Shown: piece after piece, positions 51,501-54,662 of the stretch
How the letters are laid out: every line of letters begins with the position of its first letter
Numbering within the stretch: position 1 is the stretch's first letter
From: Ryuthela nishihirai
Lineage: Eukaryota > Arthropoda > Arachnida > Araneae > Heptathelidae
Reading direction: 5' to 3'
Length of the DNA stretch: 64,000 nt
Assembly: GCA_038380435.1 (NCBI GenBank)
Contig: JAWZYU010000028.1
Coordinates: 23,420,201-23,484,200, forward strand
Notes under the pieces: generated by a model
Seen by the model: only the letters and a program-made list of their open reading frames with translations
What the model was told of the DNA's origin: nothing
The model's database searches: none
Position numbers and translations under genes: made by a program

Positions 51501-52767
51501 TGTTAATTCAGCATGGCTGCACATCGCGAGTTGTCCAACTTTGAATATGGCTTGATCATTGGTGCCAGAAGGATGGGTCATGCAATATCGATGTCATGAA
51601 GGAATTCGGTTTTCCCAGGTCTATGGTATCAAGAGTTTATCGTCGGTATTCTATTGATGGCAATTCCACACATGTAAACCAGCGAACGGGACAGCCACAT
51701 GCAATTAACAAACAGAACTCATGTCGACTGTCAGGAATGATAATGACCAATAGACAGGCTACAGTGCATGAAATCACTGCCAAGTTCAATGCAGGCCAAA
51801 CACAAAATGTTTCTGAAAGGATTGTCCTGCACTCCACCAGCACTCCATCGGATTTGGTAGCCGAAGACCCACCATGTGCCATTGCTTACACGTCGTCACA
51901 GAGCTCAACAACTGGAATGGGACCGAAGACATTGAAATTGGACAGTAGAATAGTGGCATCGGGTAGCATAGTCTGATGAATCAAGGTTCCAGTTGTTTCG
52001 CACTGAGGCGCGTGTTAGATTGTGCCGTAGGCCCCATAAAGCCATGGACCCTTCCTGTCTGCAAGGTGTTGTTCAGGCTGGAGGCAGCTCTGTGATCATG
52101 TGGGGTGTGTTCACGTGGTCTACATTGGGCTCTCACATTCATTTGAAGCAATCTCTGACAGGTACAAGATATGTGGACATTCTCGCAGATCACTTGCACC
52201 CCTTCAATACTCTCGAGCACTCTGATGGTGAAGGGGTATTCCAACAAGATAATGCAACATGTCACCAATCTTCGGTTGCTAGGAGGTGGATCGAGGAACA
52301 TTCCACGGACTTTACCACCATGAATTGGTCCCCACAGTCTCCCGATATGATCCCCTTAGAGCATCTGTGGGACGCAATGGAAACTAGCTTACAATACATG
52401 AATCCAACACCATCCAATGCAACACAATTATGGTCTACACTGCAGGATGTGTGGACTGCCATCCCTGCAGAACAGTACCAGCAATTCATCGACTCCATGC
52501 CTTGATGCGTGGCTGCACTGCTGAGGGCTCGAGGAGGACCAACCCGTTATTAGGCACGTATTCCACAACTTTTGGCCTCTCTGTACTACTCAATGTTAGA
52601 AATCTTTGTGGGGCAATTTATAAAAATTTATGCAATACCACTTACATTTCTAACTCTTGCTTCATTTTCAAAAATTCTTCTTTTGTCATGGTACCTTCAC
52701 CTTCACTCAATTTATGAAGCTTTTCTCTAGAAGCATCAAAATCTGGACAAGGAGGTGCTGGAGGGAT
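8211..52767 (-). CDS. SNX6: Sorting nexin 5/6-type SNX-BAR protein, partial split gene (9 exons seen)
   Basis: Nine exons on the minus strand (52646-52767, 45488-45611, 40046-40144, 36260-36365, 25679-25754, 25487-25526, 23788-23874, 17806-17901, 8211-8274) join in phase to 814 nt, 271 codons plus one base, with no stop. The product reads as the C-terminal part of a PX domain (IPPAPP, then the EGEG..TKEEF helical insertion typical of SNX5/6), a linker ([19 protein letters not shown]) and a BAR domain ([43 protein letters not shown]). These match SNX5/SNX6 as known from animals. Known role of the family: heterodimer with SNX1/2, endosomal tubulation and retrieval of cargo to the Golgi. Missing are the N-terminus and first PX strands (expected at higher coordinates) and the last BAR helix with the stop (expected below position 1). 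I searched both flanks by eye and did not find them. Eight introns of 152 to 10505 nt carry most of the mobile elements in the window. One intron uses a GC donor. SNX5, SNX6 and SNX32 cannot be separated safely here; an invertebrate usually has one such gene. Confidence 0.93.
8403..8910 (-). mobile_element. Mariner/Tc1-type deletion derivative keeping the N-terminal HTH
   Basis: A 508-bp unit with terminal inverted repeats (CACAGTGATTCAAAATTTGC at the left, near-complement at 8887-8910) and TA on both sides (8401-8402, 8911-8912). Between them the minus strand encodes [20 protein letters not shown] near 8725, then after one stop [20 protein letters not shown] and [14 protein letters not shown]. 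This is a helix-turn-helix region, with the whole catalytic part missing. It lies in the SNX6 intron between exons h and i. Confidence 0.8.
9225..9460. other. GC-richer unnamed segment
   Basis: Base composition differs from the AT-rich surroundings. On the minus strand there is GGCATAGTGGTTAGGCAGCT, which resembles a tRNA A-box, but no convincing B-box. It is possibly an old SINE. A 74-codon minus-strand frame here has no recognisable content. Confidence 0.3.
10110..12760 (+). repeat. Dispersed AT-rich repeat family E, largest locus
   Basis: Similar order and wording recur at 42310-43020 and, inverted, at 36840-37420. Inside, a unit of roughly 370 bp occurs twice between 11540 and 12120 (AATTTGGTATATAACATG at 11657 and AATTTGGCATACAACATG at 12040), and the block near 10475-10870 recurs at 12300-12735 (CTCTTAAAATCGAAACT; ATTTAACATC.CATTA). 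No coding potential is recognised. It may be a non-autonomous element or decayed satellite. Confidence 0.7.
12870..13480. other. Non-coding intronic stretch
   Basis: No element or exon recognised. Confidence 0.5.
14736..15118 (-). mobile_element. SINE family A inserted in the LINE, 12-bp target-site duplication
   Basis: A 383-bp full-length copy. TACCTGGAACAG is present at 14724-14735 and 15119-15130, both within LINE sequence. The tRNA-like head is at the right (GGTTCGAGTCC on the minus strand) and the AACCCAAC-type tail at the left. Little diverged from the copies at 29326 and 50915, so younger than the LINE. Confidence 0.95.
17464..17681 (-). repeat. Two tandem units of about 110 bp in the LINE 5' region
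   Basis: CACTGGGAATTGGTACATAG through AGATATGCTTCTAAGAGAGA occurs twice in a row. The related LINE at 57.9 kb has only one such segment. Tandem 5' UTR units are known in LINEs, but this may also be a local duplication. Confidence 0.85.
17806..17901 (-). CDS. SNX6: SNX6 exon h: BAR helix 2
   Basis: 96 nt, 32 codons, phase 0. The acceptor CTGTAG ends at 17902 and the donor GTAAG starts at 17805. It encodes [20 protein letters not shown] and then [12 protein letters not shown]. The LLYRR and NYEAAN runs match SNX5/6. The exact wording is what I recall for arthropod Snx6 proteins, which supports the organism guess. Confidence 0.95.
18534..18583 (+). repeat. (AAAT)n microsatellite
   Basis: About twelve uninterrupted AAAT units forming the tail of the adjoining SINE B. 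Confidence 0.95.
18534..18768 (-). mobile_element. SINE family B with tRNA-like head and (AAAT)n tail
   Basis: Sense is minus. The head at the right is CCGAGTGGTTAGCGCGCTTG (A-box region, resembling Ser/Leu-type tRNA) followed by GGGTTCGAGCCCC (B-box). The body runs leftward to GCAAGCAGCTGCTTGAGGGG and a microsatellite tail of AAAT repeats at 18534-18583. Confidence 0.9.
18800..21630. other. Non-coding intronic stretch
   Basis: Part of the 5.9-kb SNX6 intron between exons g and h. No exon or mobile element recognised. Short open frames at 19952-20137 and 20140-20361 show no family resemblance. Confidence 0.5.
21640..22659 (+). repeat. Repeat family F, about three tandem units of about 260 bp
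   Basis: Recurring phrases: CACACATTCCACCAC.AAAAT, TCAAATTTCTAGC, CAATATTTGTTAAAA, ACCTATCCAAC. Units lie near 21880-22110, 22130-22400 and 22405-22659, and the last resumes after the MITE at 23227. Related single or double units are at 29890-30110 and 46260-46760. No coding seen. Confidence 0.75.
22585..22617. repeat. Short palindrome, 12-bp arms, 9-nt loop
   Basis: ATTAGAGGGCAC and GTGCCCTCTAAT flank AATTATAAT. Only one arm is expected from the other units of repeat family F, so the second arm looks like a snap-back duplication. Confidence 0.85.
22660..23226. mobile_element. Palindromic MITE of Tc1/mariner type
   Basis: A 567-bp unit flanked by TA at 22658-22659 and 23227-23228. The arms of about 200 bp are highly similar inverted repeats (CACTGGTTTCCATAAATTAA at the left and its exact complement at the right), around a spacer near 22865-23020. 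No transposase. It is inserted in repeat family F, whose sequence continues on both sides. Confidence 0.9.
23340..23780. other. Non-coding intronic stretch
   Basis: Nothing recognised before the exon g donor. Confidence 0.5.
23788..23874 (-). CDS. SNX6: SNX6 exon g: BAR helix 2, followed by a GC donor
   Basis: 87 nt, 29 codons, phase 0. The acceptor TTTCAG ends at 23875. It encodes [20 protein letters not shown] and then YMRDTAAAK. The exon ends AAAG and the intron starts GCAAGT. No GT donor is available at this point, and only the GC donor joins in frame to exon h. Confidence 0.94.
24405..24950 (-). mobile_element. Tc1-like transposon (DD34E), 3' part only
   Basis: The left end CACTACATGACCAAAAGTAT is next to TA (24403-24404). 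Minus-strand transposase C-terminus: [20 protein letters not shown], then [16 protein letters not shown]. There are 34 residues between the Asp of HDNA and the Glu of LKEN, as in classical Tc1 DD34E proteins. The 5' half and second end are missing beyond about 24950. Confidence 0.88.
24960..25480. other. Non-coding intronic stretch
   Basis: AT-rich; no element recognised. Confidence 0.5.
25487..25526 (-). CDS. SNX6: SNX6 exon f: 40-nt small exon in BAR
   Basis: Only 40 nt: one base finishing a Lys codon, then [13 protein letters not shown]. The acceptor CCAG ends at 25527 and the donor GTAAGT occupies 25486-25481. It aligns with the KFFLKVSELFDKTR region of SNX6. It is too short to stand out as an open frame and is called from phase continuity with both neighbours. 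Confidence 0.9.
25679..25754 (-). CDS. SNX6: SNX6 exon e: BAR region
   Basis: 76 nt between a CCAG acceptor (ending at 25755) and a GTAAGT donor (25678-25673). After two bases completing a Ser codon it encodes [20 protein letters not shown], then SELEK split at its last base. It is separated from exon f by only 152 nt. Confidence 0.9.
25760..26590. other. Non-coding intronic stretch
   Basis: AT-rich; nothing recognised. Confidence 0.5.
26600..26670 (+). repeat. Segment duplicated at 28259-28332
   Basis: TTTTGTTCAGTGAAAGCCA through TATTTATCACAAAGGAACC occurs here and again inside the Tc1 fragment near 28.3 kb. See the mosaic-locus finding. Confidence 0.9.
26669..26715 (+). mobile_element. 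Possible SINE A tail fragment
   Basis: CCATTTAACCCATTGTGTAT resembles the SINE A segment GCCATTTAGCCCATGGTGTG. Too short for certainty. Confidence 0.35.
26720..27130. other. Non-coding intronic stretch
   Basis: Nothing recognised. Confidence 0.5.
27138..27872 (+). mobile_element. Tc1-like transposon, internally deleted
   Basis: Both terminal repeats are present (CAACGAAGAGCCAAAACATT at the left; complement ending CTCTTCGGTG at 27872), each next to TA (27136-27137, 27873-27874). The 735-bp unit keeps the 5' half of a plus-strand transposase ([20 protein letters not shown] with one shift near 27290; [16 protein letters not shown] near 27710), then jumps to the right end, losing the catalytic C-terminus. 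Confidence 0.87.
27837..28005 (+). repeat. First copy of a 170-bp duplication (Tc1 end plus flank)
   Basis: Right Tc1 end followed by TATGTTTTAAGTTATTGGGT and about 130 bp of unique flank. Repeated with a few changes at 28748-28917. Confidence 0.93.
28006..28783 (+). mobile_element. Complementary 3' half of the Tc1-like element, with patch insertions
   Basis: Starts abruptly inside the transposase (TGGAACGATGACAAGTGAGT). [15 protein letters not shown] (with a stop after it) lies near 28180 and a C-terminal [20 protein letters not shown] resumes after 28533. It ends at the right terminal repeat (CTCTTCAGTG, TA at 28784-28785). Between about 28259 and 28532 the transposase is replaced by two pieces that match 26600-26670 and 31029-31210. 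Confidence 0.85.
28350..28532 (+). repeat. Repeat family G, copy inside the Tc1 fragment
   Basis: AGAGGCTCACAACTAGTTAA through CCAAGAACCAATTAAAAT, matching 31029-31210 in the same orientation with a handful of differences. Confidence 0.92.
28748..28917 (+). repeat. Second copy of the 170-bp duplication
   Basis: Same Tc1 end and unique flank as 27837-28005. Confidence 0.93.
29074..29183 (+). mobile_element. SINE family A, 5'-truncated and diverged
   Basis: Tail-side third only: GCTTCCATCTGTCTCC, AGCCAACTGTGTGCAAAAAA, GGTAAAACAACCCAAC. Same orientation as the complete copy 140 bp downstream. Confidence 0.85.
29326..29724 (+). mobile_element. SINE family A, full-length, 12-bp target-site duplication
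   Basis: CCTTCTGTTTCA flanks the unit at 29314-29325 and 29725-29736. The head carries a degenerate A-box and an intact B-box GGTTCGAGTCC near 29390. The tail ends in repeated CAACC units. Opposite orientation to the 14.7, 44.8 and 50.9 kb copies. Confidence 0.94.
29890..30110 (+). repeat. Repeat family F unit
   Basis: ACCACACTACCACCAGAATT, TTGAAATTTCTGACATGAAT and GGGCCTTCTAATGG follow the order of the family F units at 22 kb. Confidence 0.55.
30120..31020. other. Non-coding intronic stretch
   Basis: AT-rich; nothing recognised. Confidence 0.5.
31029..31210 (+). repeat. Repeat family G, second copy
   Basis: Matches 28350-28532. It has no coding content I recognise. It may be the donor of the patch at 28.4 kb, or both may be copies of a dispersed element. 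Confidence 0.92.
31215..31865. other. Non-coding intronic stretch
   Basis: Contains a short ATT microsatellite near 31278-31292; nothing else recognised. Confidence 0.5.
31878..32065 (+). repeat. Two tandem units of about 117 bp
   Basis: AATTTTTAGCTCTCTAG.ACC followed by GTACATTGA.ATTT occurs at 31878 and again at 31995, with diverged sequence between. Confidence 0.8.
32070..32960. other. Non-coding intronic stretch
   Basis: No exon or element recognised. Confidence 0.5.
32967..33155 (-). mobile_element. SINE family B, head slightly truncated
   Basis: Same body as the 18.5-kb copy (CCTTACCCGGGGCTCGAACC is the complement of the B-box). It lacks the outermost head bases at the right. The tail at the left is AT-rich rather than pure AAAT. 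Confidence 0.88.
33185..33680 (+). repeat. Two diverged tandem units of about 260-270 bp
   Basis: GAATGATGCCTAC and CATATTG..., ATTATTAGC.AT.AAGTTAA and TCCAAGCACT recur in the same order in 33185-33400 and 33445-33680. Confidence 0.75.
33690..34265. other. Non-coding intronic stretch
   Basis: Nothing recognised. Confidence 0.45.
34270..34800 (+). repeat. Tandem array, about 100-110-bp unit, four or more copies
   Basis: TTTTCAGGCTT.TTGTCTCTGA, GAGATTA.TTAGTTCTGGGG and GCAGATCAGCAGTAA recur near 34390, 34490, 34580 and 34670, with partial flanking units. Minisatellite-like, diverged. Confidence 0.8.
34977..35055. mobile_element. 79-bp palindromic mini-MITE made only of terminal repeats
   Basis: TA at 34975-34976 and 35056-35057. 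CACAGTCGTATCAGAATAAT followed by ATGACCACCTACCATA is answered by its near-complement after a few bases. The same terminal repeat ends the Tc1-like element at 53967. Confidence 0.93.
35060..35710. other. Non-coding intronic stretch
   Basis: A GT-rich run near 35230; nothing else recognised. Confidence 0.5.
35717..35790 (+). mobile_element. SINE family B, 5'-truncated tail
   Basis: ATATAAACTGAAAGGCTCCT through GCAAGCAGCTGCTTGAGGGG and then TTTA-rich sequence, like the fragment at 6066. Confidence 0.85.
36260..36365 (-). CDS. SNX6: SNX6 exon d: BAR helix 1
   Basis: 106 nt. The acceptor TTCAG ends at 36366 and the donor GTAAGT occupies 36259-36254. It encodes [20 protein letters not shown] and then [15 protein letters not shown] plus one base. 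It matches the [17 protein letters not shown] run of SNX6. Confidence 0.95.
36840..37420 (-). repeat. Repeat family E, inverted locus
   Basis: Reverse complement of the paired units at 11.6-12.1 kb: AATCAGCATTTAATTCTGG (36918) matches CCAGAATTAAATGCTGATT at 12020, and AATAACCAATCAACAGAAA (37250) matches TTCCATTGATTGGTTATTT at 11680. Both units appear, about 330 bp apart. Confidence 0.75.
37430..38090. other. Non-coding intronic stretch
   Basis: Nothing recognised. Confidence 0.5.
38096..39720 (-). mobile_element. LINE fragment, 3' half (RT and C-terminus)
   Basis: Same LINE family as 13.5-17.7 kb. Minus strand: RT pieces including a catalytic motif that still reads [14 protein letters not shown] near 38900, [16 protein letters not shown] and [11 protein letters not shown] at 38475-38705, and the C-terminal [13 protein letters not shown] near 38370. 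It breaks off near 39720 (5' truncation, as expected of LINE insertions). Numerous frame breaks. Confidence 0.88.
39725..40040. other. Non-coding intronic stretch
   Basis: Nothing recognised before exon c. Confidence 0.5.
40046..40144 (-). CDS. SNX6: SNX6 exon c: start of BAR region
   Basis: 99 nt, phase 0 at both ends. The acceptor ATATAG ends at 40145. The donor is GTTTGT, a weak but valid GT context. It encodes [20 protein letters not shown] and then [13 protein letters not shown], aligning with the [16 protein letters not shown] region of SNX6. This basic segment leads into the amphipathic helix and first BAR helix. Confidence 0.93.
40150..41080. other. Non-coding intronic stretch
   Basis: Nothing recognised. 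Confidence 0.5.
41087..42274 (+). mobile_element. Tc1-like transposon, full span, dead
   Basis: 1188 bp. Imperfect terminal repeats (CAGGCAATTACCAAACTAAT at the left; complement of CAGGAGTTTATCAAAATAAT at the right) with TA at 41085-41086 and 42275-42276. Plus-strand transposase: an N-terminal HTH region (41226-41408) and a second piece at 41405-41734 with [20 protein letters not shown]. Here the first catalytic Asp of the usual SDES reads Asn. C-terminal debris lies to 42222. Stops at several places. Confidence 0.88.
42310..43020 (+). repeat. Repeat family E, third locus
   Basis: Parallels 10110-10500: ATAAGTTTGATTTGAACTAT at 42464 against ACAAGTTTGATTTGAACTAT at 10250, and TTTTGGAAGTAATTACCAAA at 42551 against TTTTGGAAGTAATTACAAAA at 10351. 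The GTTGCAGATATTTTTTAACA block near 42950 is related to the 12680 and 10820 blocks. Confidence 0.75.
43331..43371. repeat. Perfect palindrome, 17-bp arms, 7-nt loop
   Basis: GTCAATGGCATCAGGCA, GGATAAT, TGCCTGATGCCATTGAC. Confidence 0.95.
43408..43486. repeat. Palindrome, about 26-bp arms, about 26-nt loop
   Basis: AAAATTCTCTGTCATTGAGC at the left, exact complement at the right, with flanking TTTA continuing the pairing. It lies 40 bp from the preceding palindrome. Confidence 0.92.
43500..44745. other. Non-coding intronic stretch
   Basis: AT-rich; nothing recognised. Confidence 0.5.
44766..45060 (-). mobile_element. SINE family A, 5'-truncated, 14-bp target-site duplication
   Basis: AATAAACTCTAAAG at 44752-44765 and 45061-45074 bounds the unit exactly. 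The tRNA-like head is absent, so the copy is truncated at its 5' end although its target duplication is intact: incomplete reverse transcription at insertion, not later deletion. Confidence 0.95.
45075..45480. other. Non-coding intronic stretch
   Basis: Nothing recognised before exon b. Confidence 0.5.
45488..45611 (-). CDS. SNX6: SNX6 exon b: PX to BAR linker
   Basis: 124 nt. The acceptor CACAG ends at 45612 and the donor GTAAGT occupies 45487-45482. It encodes [20 protein letters not shown] and ends KVFLEYDQD. This is the most conserved run in the gene and the strongest single piece of evidence for SNX5/6 identity. The first base completes the split codon from exon a. Confidence 0.95.
45615..46255. 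other. Non-coding intronic stretch
   Basis: Nothing recognised. Confidence 0.5.
46260..46760 (+). repeat. Repeat family F, about two units
   Basis: Phrases such as AGCATGAATAGAATCATTTA, CATTTTCCAACTTTACCACC, CTCTAATAATGGAAATTAAA and ATTTATCTCTTGAAAG follow the family F order. Confidence 0.65.
47689..47903. mobile_element. hAT-like non-autonomous element in the LINE
   Basis: 215 bp with inverted ends AGGCATGGGCAAATTTTTTA and GCCATAGTTTGCCCAGGCCT, and an 8-bp flanking duplication with one mismatch (CATAGACA at 47681-47688, AATAGACA at 47904-47911). The GGGCAAA-type end and 8-bp duplication are typical of hAT MITEs. Confidence 0.82.
48102..48429. mobile_element. Second hAT-like non-autonomous element in the LINE
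   Basis: 328 bp. The ends AGAACCATCCAACC and GGGTTGGATGAACTTG form imperfect inverted repeats. The 8-bp duplication has one mismatch: TCTAAACC at 48094-48101 and TCTAAGCC at 48430-48437. LINE sequence continues on both sides. Confidence 0.75.
48758..49578 (+). mobile_element. Possible LTR remnant with primer-binding-site-like sequence
   Basis: About 820 bp interrupting the LINE. Candidate 5-bp duplication ATTTG at 48753-48757 and 49579-49583. It starts TGATGG and has TATATAG near 49031 and AATAAA at 49293-49298. At 49489 TGGCGCCCAAC resembles the start of a tRNA-Lys-type primer binding site. No gag/pol coding and no second LTR. It does not end in CA, so this is tentative. Confidence 0.4.
50125..50900. 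other. Non-coding intronic stretch
   Basis: Nothing recognised. Confidence 0.5.
50915..51300 (-). mobile_element. SINE family A, full-length, 12-bp target-site duplication
   Basis: ATCTGATTAGTT at 50903-50914 and 51301-51312. The head at the right has an intact B-box (GGTTCGAGTCC on the minus strand). Confidence 0.95.
51373..52583 (+). mobile_element. Tc1-like transposon with DD36E spacing, full span
   Basis: 1211 bp with inverted ends (CATTGAGAAGCCAAAAGTCA; complement of CAGAGAGGCCAAAAGTTGTG) and TA at 51371-51372 and 52584-52585. Plus strand: [20 protein letters not shown] near 51513, an HTH region at 51596-51976, [17 protein letters not shown] near 51975, then a long open C-terminal part to 52505. 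The latter holds [20 protein letters not shown] and [20 protein letters not shown]. There are 36 residues between the Asp of QDNA and the Glu of LEHLW. At least two frame breaks in the N-terminal half. It ends 62 bp short of SNX6 exon a. Confidence 0.92.
52646..52767 (-). CDS. SNX6: SNX6 exon a: PX domain end and helical insertion
   Basis: 122 nt. The acceptor is TAG (52770-52768) and the donor GTAAG starts at 52645. It begins in phase 0 with [17 protein letters not shown], continues through the [11 protein letters not shown] stretch and ends with two bases of a codon that exon b completes as Met. The proline-rich PX loop and the following helices are the part of SNX5/6 PX domains that differs from phosphoinositide-binding PX domains and is known to bind cargo tails. 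A Tc1 element ends 62 bases downstream of this exon's donor side. Confidence 0.92.
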
Positions 52768-52769
52768 CT

Positions 52770-53150
52770 ATTAAACATAATTTAGGTTTTAAAGATACAA
52801 TATATATACATATTTCCCCCACATCAGAAAAGTAAAAAAAATGTATAAACGAAAAGAGTATATGGATTAAATATCTTATAAAATAGGCACTACAATAAAG
52901 ACTGAAATATATTAAATATTAAATTAAATGTTGCTATGTAGTTAAGTGGCTGTAGTGAAAACGAGTGACACTTAATTTCATACAAATGGCTACCAACTGC
53001 CATGCTTTAAAATATGGTTTTAAAAAAACAGGATTTTAGAATATATATATATGTTCAAATACTATAATAATAGTAATAAATAATTAACAGTTTTAATAAT
53101 GGTAGATAATGAAAATATGAAAAACAATCTTTTTTTAAAAATACCATTTA
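52770..53150. other. Non-coding stretch upstream of exon a
   Basis: AT-rich with a TA run near 53042. No PX exon found here. Confidence 0.5.
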
Positions 53151-53155
53151 CAATA

Positions 53156-53967
53156 ACATTCATCCAACATAGAGATAGGTGCCATTGGTGTTCAGGGACC
53201 CATCCAGTGGTATCAGCGGTCCCAGGTCATACCAGGAAAACATCCCTCAGACATGCACACTGCCAGCCTGTACTTGACCAACAAGTGTGTCTGGGTGTTG
53301 GTTCTCGCGTGTCTGATGCCATATTCGCCACTACCCATCACTTCTGTGGAGTAGAAACCTCAATTCATCGGAGAAGGCAACCTTTTTCCACTCTTCCACT
53401 GTCCAATGACAGTAGTCCCATGCGAATAGCAGGCATCGTTGCCGATGGACCTTGGTTAACATGGGCACCTTTACACAGTGTCGACTCCAGAGAACCACGA
53501 GTAACAGGGTTCACTTTACTGTTATCAGGGACACGTACCTGGGTGGCAAAGCATTCATTTGAGTGGTCAATTGCTGCACTATTGCGACCCTTTACCAGTC
53601 GACGGAGGCGATGTTCTCCTCTGGGATCGATGGCCTTTGGGGCTCCCAGTTATTGACATCTGGAAGTATTCAGTGTGCCAGCGGTCCACTCTTGGTACAC
53701 CCTTACTACAGCACCTCGCAAACAGCCCATGAAGTCTGCTGTTTCTGAGATGCTTCCAACCTTGGCGCAGTAGCCGATGATCATTCCTTTTTGAACATCC
53801 ATCAAATCAATACTCTGCCCATTGCGTTCAGTTTACGCACTACGGCTCATCTGTCCTGGCCGGCCGCTTCTATCTCCATGTGATCAACCATGTCATGTGC
53901 ACTCTGTGACACCTCTGGGCTGGTACACTTTTTCAGTGGGTAGTCATATTATTCTGATACGACTGTG
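53156..53967 (-). mobile_element. Tc1-like transposon, 5' part, catalytic C-terminus deleted
   Basis: The minus-strand transposase starts near 53805 (MDVQKGMIIGYCAKVGSISE) and runs through CHWTVEEWKKVAFSDELRFL near 53390 to about 53190. The outer end is complete: CACAGTCGTATCAGAATAAT on the minus strand from 53967, TA at 53968-53969. The opposite end is missing. It is GC-richer than its surroundings, so relatively young. Confidence 0.88.
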
Positions 53968-53974
53968 TATAGTA

Positions 53975-54655
53975 AATAACTTGAAGTAGCAAGCTTCAAG
54001 GCATATTCTGAATGGATGTGCAGACATTAGTTTCTTGTACATCAGGGTAATGGAAGTTTTAAGCTCTCTGGTAATGGAAGTTTTAAGCTCCTTGTAATTC
54101 CACAGGCACTTGACCAATTGATACCAAATTTGGTGTGGTGGTCCCATTAGTAATCTTTCTGTGTAGAGTTTAGAGATCAGATTCCTAGCTGCAATGGGTC
54201 AAGATTACACTCAAGTATCCAAAATCTCTGGAGGCGCTGCTTGTTGCCTACGACGTGAATGGAGATTTGAAAGTTATGAATGTAGTAGTACAATATCAAT
54301 GAGAAAAGTTACCAATGGACAGACATTTAGCATTCAAATTTTGGGAAGGATTTAATTTCATATGGTTTCCCCAAAACTTGCATTACAGTTAAATATTGCC
54401 CCTTACAGTGCATTAAGTTGTAATGAGATGAAACTAGACAAACTTTGGTGTTCCTAGCTCTAACCATTTAGAAGTTCACAAACACATAAACTGTCTAAAA
54501 TATACAATAGATTGCAATTCCTATCTACATCCCCACCCCCTGGATAAAACAGTCTTTCTTGGTTTTTTAAATTCAATAAATTAATTTCAAAATAAAAAAA
54601 TTGCCTCTCATACCTCAATGAGTCATTTTACTGAGTTGACAGTCTGGGTGTTTTT
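53975..54655. other. Non-coding stretch
   Basis: A short duplication GTAATGGAAGTTTTAAGCTC near 54048 and 54071; nothing else recognised. Confidence 0.5.
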
Positions 54656-54662
54656 TCATCAT

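Noticed and set aside
53099..53656. A 185-codon plus-strand frame
   Set aside because: The minus strand of the same interval encodes recognisable Tc1 transposase pieces (WTVEEWKKVAFSDELRF); the plus frame is its complement.
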